Shown: one piece after another, positions 40,042-51,200 of the stretch
How the letters are laid out: each line of letters begins with the position of its first letter
Position numbering within the stretch: position 1 is the stretch's first letter
Assembly: GCA_030549175.1 (NCBI GenBank)
Contig: JAUKUA010000001.1
Location: 6,200,001 to 6,264,000 of the forward strand
Reading direction: 5' to 3'
Origin: Lasiosphaeris hirsuta
Lineage: Eukaryota > Ascomycota > Sordariomycetes > Sordariales > Lasiosphaeriaceae
Length of the DNA: 64,000 nt
The notes under the pieces: model-generated
What the model was told of the DNA's origin: nothing
The model's input: only the letters and a program-made list of their open reading frames with translations
Databases searched by the model: none
Position numbers and translations under genes: made by a program

Positions 40042-41889
40042 TCACCGTGTCACCCCTTTCCACCCGTAGGCCCCGTCGATATTGACCCAGTTCCCCTTAT
40101 CCATGGCGCTATCCCATCCCATCATGACAGCTAGGAGACGACAGCCCACAGCGCTAGCCGTGCATATTACTGCGTCACTCACGTCCGCCAGTACCGCCAA
40201 GTCCAACATGTATGCACGTCCAACTAGACTCCTAAGCCGAATGGTCTCTGGGGGCGTTGCGGAACCAGAACTCTTTGTATCCGAGGCACTCAGGGTTGGT
40301 AGGCCAAGGTTCCAAAACATTGGTGCAAAGAACCCCCCTTCCCAGCCAAAGGTATCATCGACGTACTTGTGCATAAAATGCCTATCCGGGCTTCCCGCTT
40401 TGGCCTTTTCGATTGACTGCTTGCTAGCAAGTCTGATACGCTCTTGAGCAGGACTAGAGCCATAGAACTCGGCGCTCTCGTGCACCATGGGGTCGTCCGA
40501 GGCAACGACAAGAAAGCTGTGCTGTTTAGCAGCCGTGTCCTCCCCTCCAAAGGGACCCGTATGATTGAATTTGTCTTCAATCATGTCCCGCGCAACCTCC
40601 GTGTACACATTTAGAGGTATGTACGAGTCGCGATACTGAAACTCGAGCGGGTGGCGGTCGCCGCGACGGACGTGGACACCAACCGCTAATCCGTTCTGCG
40701 TGCCTCTGCTCTTCGGTACTATCCGTTTGGCCATGAGCTCACGGACACGGTGCTCAACGTAATCGCCGTCTTCTTGGTTCAACTTGAAAAGAGCGGCATA
40801 ACCCTGGCGGGCAAGCTTGTATTCGGATTTTCGGCTGGCTAAGTCGAACGACTCTAATGGCATACTGGGCTCGCTTTCCAACTTTCCAAACAGTTCATCG
40901 GCTGTCGCAGCCGAGACGATCAAGTGTCGGGCCTGCCGTGGGCATGGAAGCATCTCGTGGATTGAAGGTGCTGAGCACTCTGGAACCGGCGCTGGTCGAA
41001 ATATATCGTCATACTTTCCATAAGCCCACCGTGTATCGTCGACAAAGAAAGCGCGCCCTTCCTTTTCCGCTAGTCCGTAAGCCGTCCACAACATCATTAA
41101 CGTCTTTCCCAAACCGGCATCGGCCGACTCCAAGACAAATGTCAAGCTCTTGTCGCAAACTGGCCCTTGCACCGGTTCGCCGCTTGTTTTGCTCGCCAGA
41201 TACCCATTTTCTCCCAGGTTGGCGGCTTTCGAGCTCTTGATCGGCAAGCCAGGGAGGTAACCAGCCTTCTGTGCTTCTTGCACATCAATAAAATCGTAAT
41301 TCCCCGAATCTGTCCCGAATGCTAGATTGTGCGGTTGCAGAGATCGAACCTGCTCCGACACTTCCCGGCACTTGGCACAAAGATCGGTGTACTGTGTGAT
41401 AGACAGGGGAAAACCAGCACTCTGTGGTATGGACACCGTCCACCTTGCCCTGCCTCGGTTCTCGGTGACAACAATTGGGGTTGGAAAATCGGGTAGATTC
41501 TGTTGTGAAACCATCTCATACTGTTGCTGAAGTTGGGCAGACCAGCTGGACACGGGTACTGCCCTGCTGTGCTTTCGAACCGAACTTATGACAAAAAATA
41601 TGAAGAAAGCCCCCAAGGCCCATACGCTAAGGCGGACAAGCCTGCTTGGCCTTACGAGGCCCACCAGTCCCCTGGGTGGCCTCCGAGGCGGGGGGGATAG
41701 CGATGGCAAGCCTGGTGATGGAGGGGGCGAAAAGACGAGGTGGTTGAAGCTGAAGCGGGAAGAGGTGGAGGAAATGGGACCCCTGTCGAGGTTGTGGTTG
41801 TACGACGCCGCTCTGCGGAGGTTGATGCGAGGCGTAGATATGACCATCTTGGAGTGGGAAATCCTGCTAAGGTCGAGAGTGGGCGGCAT
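40042..41889 (-). CDS. Type II membrane protein, fucosyltransferase-like (putative glycosyltransferase)
   Basis: Intronless gene for 615 residues. A basic, Pro/Ser-rich cytosolic part of about 85 residues is followed by one membrane segment (LVRLSVWALGAFFIFFVISSV, about 84-104) and a long lumenal domain: the type II layout of Golgi glycosyltransferases. Motifs in the lumenal part: FVLESADAGLGKTLMMLWTA, RAFFVDDTRWAYGKY, VGVHVRRGDRHPLEFQYRDSY (HVRRGDR at 406-412) and SDAVICTASAVGCRLLAVMMG near the end. HVRR[GT]D followed by a late Ser/Ala/Gly-rich strand matches the GDP-binding motifs of alpha-1,6- and protein O-fucosyltransferases (GT23/GT65/NodZ-like). Donor and acceptor are unknown. A conserved fungal protein of undetermined function is the safe reading. 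Confidence 0.7.
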   Translation of the reverse strand: MPPTLDLSRISHSKMVISTPRINLRRAASYNHNLDRGPISSTSSRFSFNHLVFSPPPSPGLPSLSPPPRRPPRGLVGLVRPSRLVRLSVWALGAFFIFFVISSVRKHSRAVPVSSWSAQLQQQYEMVSQQNLPDFPTPIVVTENRGRARWTVSIPQSAGFPLSITQYTDLCAKCREVSEQVRSLQPHNLAFGTDSGNYDFIDVQEAQKAGYLPGLPIKSSKAANLGENGYLASKTSGEPVQGPVCDKSLTFVLESADAGLGKTLMMLWTAYGLAEKEGRAFFVDDTRWAYGKYDDIFRPAPVPECSAPSIHEMLPCPRQARHLIVSAATADELFGKLESEPSMPLESFDLASRKSEYKLARQGYAALFKLNQEDGDYVEHRVRELMAKRIVPKSRGTQNGLAVGVHVRRGDRHPLEFQYRDSYIPLNVYTEVARDMIEDKFNHTGPFGGEDTAAKQHSFLVVASDDPMVHESAEFYGSSPAQERIRLASKQSIEKAKAGSPDRHFMHKYVDDTFGWEGGFFAPMFWNLGLPTLSASDTKSSGSATPPETIRLRSLVGRAYMLDLAVLADVSDAVICTASAVGCRLLAVMMGWDSAMDKGNWVNIDGAYGWKGVTR

Positions 41890-43419
41890 GGCTGCGGTTG
41901 ATCAATGGCGCATCGACAGACGAAGGGCGAGGAAAGTCCGTCTCGGCTGGTGGGGTAGTTTAAACCGTCTGCCTCCCAGAGGTGACTACTGTCAACTAGT
42001 ACCCTAGGCCCCAAGGTCGAAGTAGGGACTAGCCAACTCGATACTTGGTGCAGGTAACGTCCACTTGACAGGTAAAAGCGGTTTCGGCCCGAGACGCGTC
42101 GATCCAGCCGAGGGGTTCGACTCTAGAGCAAAACAGCATCCCCAAAATCAAGGCGAATTGTGTGGATGCTTCGGGATCGAAATAGTTCGGCCAGATATTC
42201 AGGTTGTTGGCTGGACACCATGACTGGTTTCACTCAAGAACTTGAAAGCGAAACCATAGAGGACCAGAGGGCGGTGCTGAGAGATGGGGTAGATCAACGC
42301 TACTGGCGATTCCTGCCGTGCAAATCGCAGGCCGGCTGGATGGCAGGACGCTGTCGGTTTTTGGCAAGTCGGCGATGATCACGCAACGTCGCCTGCAAGG
42401 GCTTAGAGGTCCTTTCCTGGTGCTTTGTCCTGTAGATGTCGTTATGCGGGAACCCAGCGTGTTGGATTACCTGTGTGGTCGAGGGGAGGGCTCGAGAGAT
42501 ATAATCCCTGGATGAGCTTCCGAAATGACGTGTGGGTTTGTCGGGAGCGTGATTTTGGGTGAGGGGTTCAGAGCAGACGGGGATGACAGGGCGGACGAGA
42601 AGCTCGGTTCCACGATGTGAGGGCGCGAATCAGACCGTGGCTAGTGTTTGTCGTTTGCGTTGGGAAGGGGTCGACACCTGTTCGGCGAAGCTTGGAAATG
42701 TGTGGTTGCGAGGGAGGGCTGTATTACCAGATACAACTGCTTCTTTGAAACCCGCAATAGGACGAAATGGAGACGACGCCAAACACTTGACTCTTGCCAT
42801 TCTTCTGACAATCGACGCGGTCCACACTACCAGTACCAGCTAGTGCACATTCTGGGTCACGGAGAGGACTCCCGCGTAGTAGGCCGGCCAAGTGATGTAG
42901 AACCTGGTTCGTCTGGTCCAAGAGGGAAGGTATGTAGATCCCATACCTCTTGCCTCGTGTGCATTTTTATTCAGGGGCCCACCCCCCCCCGCCACAGCCA
43001 GTTTCTTATGCGATGGAAGGGGCTAGGAAACGGCACAAACTCGTCATTTTCATCGGCTAGGAGACACAGCTCATAGACTGTGAACACAGCTGACAGCGCG
43101 GTGGAGTTATTGGCTGCACTCGGATGGGCTGAAGCAGCCCCCAAGTCTCCCCGCCGCCTATCACGGGGCGCGCCGAGGAGGGCTGCGGAAGAGTTCGCCG
43201 ATTGCAGACCGCATGTCGTTACCTTCAACGTCCAGCGAGGTACCAAGGTGGACATGCTAGGCTTCAGCCAAGGAATGAGGTTGCCCGGAAAAGCAAAATG
43301 TGGATGCCGGAGCCGATCCCCATTCCCCTGTCAGATTTGAAACGTGCCAGGGGCTGCAAGAGCACCCAACCAGAGCCTCGGATTTTCTGCACGCGGGGGG
43401 CGCCCTGACAAGTTGCAGC

Positions 43420-43454
43420 TTTTTTTTTTTTTTTTTTTTTTTTTCCTTTTTTTT
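43420..43454. repeat. T25-CC-T8 homopolymer tract
   Basis: 25 T residues, two C, then eight T, in intergenic DNA. Confidence 0.9.
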
Positions 43455-44410
43455 CTGGAGAGGGTTCCTTCAAGCGGCAAACTCCATCCTTGAAGTTGAT
43501 TCGACAACCAGCATGCACATCTTTTTCATCACAGCTTCGGCAGTCCGGTTCAGAGGGCTCTCTCGTGTCACTAACCAGGGCAAACCTCCCTTCGGTATCA
43601 GTCCAAGTTCCCCCTCCTCACCAAAACCGGCAGGTCGCCGAGAATTCAACTCATTGAGAACCATTTTGTGGCCAATAGATACATGCCTGGTCTGCCGTGC
43701 AACTTTGCGAAGCAGAGCGAGCCATGCCCCCGCCCAACTAGACGCGGGCGCTCATGAATATGTCTGTCTCGGTGGGATCGGTTGTTTGCTTCGCATCCTT
43801 ACCAACCATGGTTACTTGCCGCGGGTTGTTTGCTATGTGTATCTCAGCAGGATGCGGTACTGGTTCACGATGTGCCAGGGCTTAGTTCTGCTGCCTGCAA
43901 GGGAGCCGAAACTGAACCTGCTTGCAACGGCGCACAACTGTTATTGGTGACTGTGGTTGCTCCGCAGAGGCATTTCATCAAACGGCCGACTGTCCTCGAG
44001 AGGGGAGATACTAGATGATTTCCCCGGATTTTTCGCGGAATCGAGCCGGGTTAGGGGAAATGCCCCGACACTGATAATATAACTGAATCCCTGGGCACAT
44101 CCTTTTCCGCCTTAATTCACCGCATGATAGGAGAAACGCCTGGAGGTTCATGCAAAACACGTGCGATGGGTTCAATGCGAAAGGGTGCATGCATCTGTGA
44201 AGCTAGGGAGCTAATAAATTATGTGCCAGAAACGGTGTTGAACGGGAAAAGAGAGAGTCAATTGACATAATAGCAAACTCGGGGCTCGGGACACATCAAC
44301 ACCGCCCATCAGACTCGAGTCACCAATCGCGACTCAGCTGGCCCCATCACAAACAACAGGAACCGCCACCTATGGCAAATATACACTGGGGAGTCGGAGA
44401 GCCTCATGTG

Positions 44411-44432
44411 CCCCCCCCCCCCCCCCCCCCCC
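44411..44432. repeat. C22 homopolymer
   Basis: Uninterrupted run of 22 C residues, the longest G/C homopolymer in the window. Confidence 0.9.
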
Positions 44433-45247
44433 GCTACGCGTCATCCTCCTTCTGGCTTTCTGAGCAAGCGCCGTCATTGCATATATTCAGCCCAGGCGCC
44501 AATAACCCGACATCATCACCAGCGCTACGGCTATTTCCAGACTGTAAATCTATCTCGACCTTCCAATTCGTTCTGCTCGGACGGATACACACAGCAGAAT
44601 GAGAAAATAGGCTCTTTGCATAAATTTAGTATATCGTGGTCTCCCTTTTCCTTTCCCTTTTGGGGAGTTGCCAAGCTGGCACTATCATTACTATACAAAT
44701 ACAAGAAACCAGCGCTCGAGACCCGATATTATGTCTGCCTTGATGAATGAATCCTTGCCAGATCTGCTACCTTTCAAGGCCGAACAGAGCAATGCATGCC
44801 TTGACTGATGTTCAGCGCCGAGGAGACAAGCCCTTCCCTACCTTCCCAAAATCGGGTCCGCTTGCTGACAGCCAATCCGCCCCCTCCGACTCATCACATT
44901 CAACCTCCCTTCATCCCGCTCGTTGGACTGGGTCATACTATCCGTCTCTCCACGCAAACGCAAAATATGGTATATGGTACAGCCCCGATCAATGGGCGGC
45001 CTCGACGGAAACATCGCGCAACCGAAGAAACAAACAGAAAAAGTCGGGTATAAGACAAACAAGCCGCCCAACCAGGACGAAACGAAAAGACAAGTAGCAT
45101 CCCTTAGGTCCCCCAAACGCCCCGCCAATTCCCAATCCCAGACCGATTTTGATCTGTCACGTTGAACCCGCCTGATCCTGACTAAAGAGAATTATGCTTT
45201 AAAAGAGAGAGAAAAAAAAACGAACGAATGACACGCTCGTCTCAACC

Positions 45248-48221
45248 TCACGCCTCCATTGCTACCGGGCCTTGCTGCTCGAGAACGACCGACGTCCTCT
45301 GCTTCGACAAAAGCTGAAGTTGAATCGGGGGTTCAGCCGGGGACTCCTTCTGGCGTTCAGGAGCAACCCTAAAGCTCCCTCGAGTCCCCCTAATTATCTG
45401 ACCGGTCTCAACTCGATCCGCGATCATCTCATCAAGCATCCTACTCATCTCATCCACGCTCTTTGTCCGGCTCCGCAGATGGGAGACCTGCCTAGCCAAG
45501 GAGGTGCTGGGAAGACTTGTAGCTGGTGGAGGGCCAGGGTTGCTGTCCAGAATCTGGGAGCCGCGATGCTCAGACCCCCGATGTTCCGAAATGCGATGCT
45601 CCGCCCTCGACTCGACCCGGTCGGCATTGTCTCTAGACCTCGCCGCACTTCGCAATGCTGTGACCATCTTGTCCTTGTCGTCAAGCCGAGCGCGCAGTTC
45701 TGCAATCTCTGCATCCTTCTCCTTAATGAGAGTAGAGACACTGTGGTCCTCGCCCACCATGATGCCCTTGCCCGATGCAAGTCCAACCGACGTCCTAGAT
45801 GAGCTGGCGCGCCTAGCCTGGAGCAGCCGTTTCTCGAGTGTTTGAATATACCGATTCTTGTCAGCGAGGTCAGCCTGCAACGCGCGGTTCTGGGCAGCGA
45901 GCGATGCCGTGCCATCTCCAAACTCGCCCATGCTGTCCTCGTCGTCCCCCAATAACGCGGCTGGTGCCTCTACACCCCCTGACGATCGGTGGCTACTCGA
46001 TTTCCTCCCGATGGTAGAAGTTGTTGAAGTCATGGACGCGGTCCTCTCCATCATTGGCCTGCCTGCATTTGACGCAGCCATGGAAGACCTTACGGAGCCC
46101 TGTGAGTATCGAGGATGCATCCCAAGCGAGCTGTACGATCCGCTGGCATTAACTCCGGTTGACTTTGAGCTGAGGATTAGCCGATTGAGATGGTCTATTC
46201 TCTCCTTCAACGCAGTCCGAGCGAGCTGCATCTCTAGCATCTGCTCTTCGTGGCGCTGCTCGGCTTCCTTCTCGCGAGCCCGTTCTTCCACTGCGTCCCG
46301 TTCCTTTTCCTCTTCTACATCTTTTTTGTTTTTGTTGTTGGCTTGAGTCTCGAGCTCTTTTCTCAACTCCACAATCTCCATTCGGTAACGCTCCAGTAGC
46401 ACTCTTGCGCCGCCGTCTCCGCCGCCACCAAGGGCCTCCTCAGCACGCTTCGCATGGCTGACAATGTTGTTCTTGGCACGAGATGCAAACTTCAGGGTAT
46501 TGAGAGTTTCCGTCGTGTGACTGTTGGCTGTTGCGACGCTACCAGCAGACCCAATCTGGATGGTACAGAGAATGCTGACCAGTGAATTTCCGGAAAGTGC
46601 ACCTTGCAGCAACCTAGTGAGCTTGCTGTCGCGGTAAGGCAAATGCTTGCCATCCTTGTCAGCCAGCTTCCCATCTTTTTCCTTGCTGTCGGATAACTTG
46701 GCGATGACGGTCCCTAGAGTCAACAAGCTCTTGTTGATGTGCGAGCCTTCCTGGCGACGCTCCTTGGTCTCTGCGGCCTTTTCAGAACCAGCTAAATCGA
46801 TTAGGCTCAACGTCGAAACCCGAACACCGCCTGGAGGAAGACCCTGCCGCTTGTTATCTCCTGCAGGGTTCCCCGGCACCCGTTCTCTACTCTCCACCAC
46901 GATTTGTACGACGGCGTGACTCCGTGAACTCCTGGCGTTGAATTGAGTGCTTGCCGTCCTACGAGCCTGATCGCCACGAGCAATCACGCGCAGTAGTTGC
47001 GTCGGGCTCTGCACAATCTCCTCTTTCAAGGGACTCGCGTAGACTCCTCGTTTGCTGTCCTCTCGCAGCTTTATCTCCTCCTGTGCTTGGTTCCCCCCAA
47101 CCATATTGCCGGTCGGCATGCTGAGAAGATCGTGGATTCTTTCATTGTAGATTTCCAGGTAGCTAACGCGCAGCAGAAACTCTCGGGAGGGCGTTTCACG
47201 GATATATGAAAATATGTCGGTAATGGCGAGAGGAATTACGCCAGGCGAGGATGCTGTACCCTGCATCGAGAACGTTTTCCCCGTACCTGTCATGCCGTAG
47301 GCGAACACTGTTCCGTGATAGCCTTCCATGACTCTTCGAACCAGCCGCTTGGCAATATGATCGTAGACTCTCGAGTTGTCATCGTGTGTAGCAAAAACAT
47401 TATCTAGGTGACGAGTTAGCCAAGCATGTAGAATGGTTGATTTCTGAGGACTAACCGTAATAATGACTCCCGCCCTCCTTCCCATTGTAGGCGATTAGAG
47501 ATTTCCTCCCATCCACCATCCACTCCCCGTCTGGCCTTTCATTTGCACCAGAATCAGGCCTTACTCTTACGCTGACAATAACATTGCCCTTCCCGTCTAT
47601 CTTGGAAGTGCGCTTGCCACTTGCTGTGCCATTTTGCTGTGCCCCTTCGCCACCATCCTCATACTGGGTAGCAGAAGTCGAGTACGAGTCCTGTGCTGAG
47701 GAGCTGCGGCTCTGCGGCGGGGATGACACACTAATCAGCCCATCCGAATTCCTCGTCCCGATAAGACGGGCCACTGATTTTCCCTCGCCGGTCCCGTTGA
47801 GGAGACTAGGTGTCCCGCTCGAGAATTGGTACGTTGGTGTAGTCGGCGTCTTAGATTTTCGCGAGGATATGCCAGTCGATAGGGGGCTCGGTGGTAAGCT
47901 GGCAATCCGAGCCTCTCCACGCGGAGGCTGTGGGAATGAGTTTATGCTAACAACCTTCCTTATTGTTTTACCGGCAGTATTGAGCCCAGAAATGGATCTG
48001 GATTGTGTCAAGGAACCTGAGGGTGCTGGCGATGTAGGAGGTGGGAGGAAGGCTGAAGATGGAGCTCTGAGACCGGTCCTGGGAGTGGTCGGTGTCGACC
48101 TGCCCGCTGGAGTTGGTAGCCCGCCAGTGCTTTTTCGCGTTTTACCAACTGGGAGTGCAGGGAGAGCCGCAGTCGGTGGGCCGAGAGAGGGGCGAGCGGG
48201 CCTTGGGAGTGAAGCCGACAT
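45248..48221 (-). CDS. KIP2: Kinesin-7 (Kip2/KipA-type motor)
   Basis: Two exons, 48221-47456 and 47403-45248, giving 973 residues. A Ser/Pro/Thr/Arg-rich basic N-terminal extension of about 215 residues (start MSASLPRPARPSLG) precedes the motor domain, beginning GNVIVSVRVRPDSG. The P-loop is GMTGTGKT at 292-299, switch I NARSSRSH, and switch II LIDLAGSEKA; microtubule-binding NKSLLTLGTVIAKL and LPYRDSKLTRLLQ follow, with the neck at SRAKNNIV. Then comes coiled coil with Glu/Arg-rich helices (EKERDAVEERAREKEAEQ, QNRALQADLADKNRYIQTLE), broken by Ser-rich linkers. An N-terminal motor after a long basic extension and the sequence type fit fungal Kip2/KipA, which carries plus-end factors along cytoplasmic microtubules. 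The intron splits the Asp codon of YDNVFA and has a GGCTAACT branch point. Confidence 0.88.
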
Positions 48222-51200
48222 GATGACGTCGTTCTTGTCGGGCGGCCGGACGCTTGTCCGATGCGTGCAAGATCTGATGCGAACCCGGGGTTCACAAAAA
48301 ACTTGCACCTCTGGCGAAGGCCATTAAATGACAGCTGTGATAGGGGCGGGAGGGAGCGTCTATCACGTTATAATGCCCGCTGTCAAGTTCCGAGCCGAGA
48401 TTTGGTGTTTTCGTCCCAGCTAACGTCTGAAATGGCCGCGCTGGCACTGCAGGTGGCTAGAAACACAAGCTTCGAGGGGACCGGTGCGTGGAACGTTGTC
48501 TCGCGGTGCAAAACGAGGATACAAATATCGATAAACCGGTGTGTTCTGTCTGCAGGTGTTCGTCAGTGGAAAGCCAAAAAGAGAGCCAGGGCGCTTGAGC
48601 GATAGAATTCGCTACTAGCCATGGCCTTGATAAGGTTACAGAGATGGAGCGAGACTTGGTACATACTGGTGAGGTCTAGGTTCTCGAGCACGTTGTTCGC
48701 GGGTTGGACACTGAGAAGAACCCTCTGCTGCGCAGGGTGCTAGTGCTAGTCCAAGCAAAAAAAAAACCCCCCTATCGGTCTTCAATTGTTCCCGGAAGCC
48801 GTCGAAGGACGCGAGGTCGGTCGGGGGAGGGAAACCGGAGGTAATCAGCCCCTGAGAGCCGTCGGCTGCTGCTCGTCGTCAATAGCCTCCTCTTGTGACC
48901 GCAAGGCACTCCAAGTCCCAACTGTGAAGGTCAAGGCCTGGATTAGGGCTTGAGCCGAAGCGGTATTATCGGTTGATTGGGGCGGCACGGAATATGGGGT
49001 TTGGAGATCGGCTGCGGTAGTGGCGGGGAACGACAGCGAGCGAAGCGCGAGCCACTGTGGGATCCGACCTAACTGCCAAGGGCCTCCAACTCGGCGGCCT
49101 GCTGATTTCGCAAATTCTGTCGACAATCGTGAAGAATAATGGAACGACTACCCAACGGCCATAACCGAAACGAGCGGACAGCCAGGATGCAAGACGTGGG
49201 GCCAGATATTTTCCGTCGAGGGTGCGGGTGCGGATGCGGGTGCTGGTGGAGGCGAGTATAAGTCTTCGCGGGCGAGCAGCGCGAGACGGAAGGTTCCTCG
49301 ATCACGGCACGCCACTGAATCGTTGGGTCGGCGGACCGCTGTGCTCCAATCAACGGCCTGGCGGGAGCGGGAGGTGCAACACACAGGAGGAGCACGATGC
49401 GAGAAGTGACGTCGACCAAAAAAAAAAAAATTGCGTCTTCAGTTGTTCTCGTATCACTTGTCGCGAGCAGGCCAAGCTGCAATGACAGTAGGACACTTCA
49501 GTTGCTGGAAAGGAAGGTGGGAGGTTGTGGCCAGGAAATTGAAATTTCTCGAAAGGAGCAAGTGGGAGCCTTTGTGGCAGAGAGTGTGTCTCGGCGCGTC
49601 AAAATGGATGTCCCTTGGTTTTCCTCGCTTCACTGCCCCCTTCCCTTTTTTTACCCATAGCCCATGGCCCATGGCCATTTCACGAAAAAAGCCATCCCAC
49701 GGTTCGTCAACCAGGGCCGGGGGACAGTTGAGCCATTGCCCTTTTCGCAAGGAGCAATTTGACGGACCATCATAGGGCCCCTGCTGATCCCTGCAAAGGG
49801 CATCTTGGAACATTGAGCCGTTGTTTAAGGAGGGGCCGGGTCTACCAGGGGACACCGGCATGGACAGGCTATCGCTCGTCTTGACCGTCTTGACCTTTTG
49901 CAAACTTCTACCTTTTGGTGACAGACAGCACGGCGCAAGGTGCGGCTCGTCTCCCCGCGCCGCCACCAACTCGAGAAGTATATTGAAACACCCATGGCCG
50001 TCTCTGCGTGGACGCAGAGACACAGCGAAGGACCTCAAGGACGGCCTGGCGCTGGCCAGCTCCAGCTCCATCCTTGCAACAGTGGCCGCTAGCAGCTCTC
50101 AAGCAACCCTGGGTCGTCCCATTATTATCAGCAACCCGACCTCTAAGTCTCTGCACACGGCCCACTAGCCTGTTAAAGTTGACAGCCAGCTCACCACCTT
50201 GGTTCTCCTCTTTCTCTACACTACCAGCGCGTCATGAGGAGGCTGCTTGGAGGGGGTGGCTATCAATCGATCCGTCCATTCATTTGCCCGCTGCGCGCAG
50301 AAGGGGCAGCGCATTCACCATTCTCGACGGGAAGGCTCGAGGGAGACGCGTGGGAGACTGGACGCCTCCTTTTCGGCTGCGTTGCTCTCTGTGTGGAGTG
50401 GGTGTGGAGGGGACACCGGCACGCTGAATGAACCAGGGCCTGGCTGCGTGATGCGGGCGCAGATGCAGGTCCGGCTTGGTCTGTCACCCTGTGCGATAAC
50501 ATCACACCTTTTCCACGGGTCTTGTGGTTCTCTGCTTGGTGATGGAACTTCTGGTTTGGCGTTCCTTTCCATCGTGCCCCATTGCATCGAGCCATCCAGA
50601 CTGTCCGACTCGTGTTAGCCATGCGAAAGCAATCCGTGCACCCCTTTCAACCCCAGAGCAGCCATCGATTGGGGTCAGGAAGACATCGGGCGATCAATGC
50701 CGCATCAAGTTAAATAAGCGGTCATTCTCAACCAGCAATTGGCCGGTGCACCAGAACAAGGGCTCGAATCGCAGAGCTGAGACGAGCTTGACTAAAGCCT
50801 CAGGAAGCCACCTCTTGCAGGCAAATCAAACGTCGAGCCGTGGGCAAACCACTAAGCTCACCAAGAACCAAGAGTGGCAAGCAACGCAAATGTCAATCCC
50901 GGGCAGGAATGGCCGCAGAGACCCCGAGCAGACCCCAGAATCTGTCGGTAGGTACACTGGCAGCGTGATTTCTCCCTTTCGGCACTGCAGGAGCCAGCAG
51001 CTAGGTCAGGTAAAAAAGGCCTGCTACCATTCCGCCTTTACCATTTCAAGCCACCCCCAAAGTCTATGGACCGTGCGCCTATTGACAAGGGTTGGCAGCC
51101 GGCGCTGTAATCATTGTTCGGCCGCCTGCACGGAGATATCAGGCAGTGCGCTGGTTGGTGATGAAGAAGGCGGTTCGGGGCCTCGAAATACGTGATGTTA

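Larger units (their letters stand above)
41890..45247. other. 3.4-kb gene-poor region
   Basis: Between the putative glycosyltransferase start (-) and the kinesin stop (-). It contains a T25 run (43420-43444) and a C22 run (44411-44432). The longest plus-strand frame (43300-43950) crosses the T-run as a Phe tract and looks like chance. No RNA gene is recognised. Confidence 0.5.

Noticed and set aside
42095..42150. GGTTCGACTC, a possible tRNA B-box
   Set aside because: The flanking bases do not form a five-pair T stem, and no acceptor stem or anticodon arm can be drawn around it.
43300..43950. 216-residue plus-strand open frame
   Set aside because: It owes its length to the T25 run read as Phe. 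No domain and no splice signals.
50524..51195. 223-residue plus-strand frame in the 48-53 kb gap
   Set aside because: Ser/Arg/Thr/Gln-rich composition without domain or conserved pattern.
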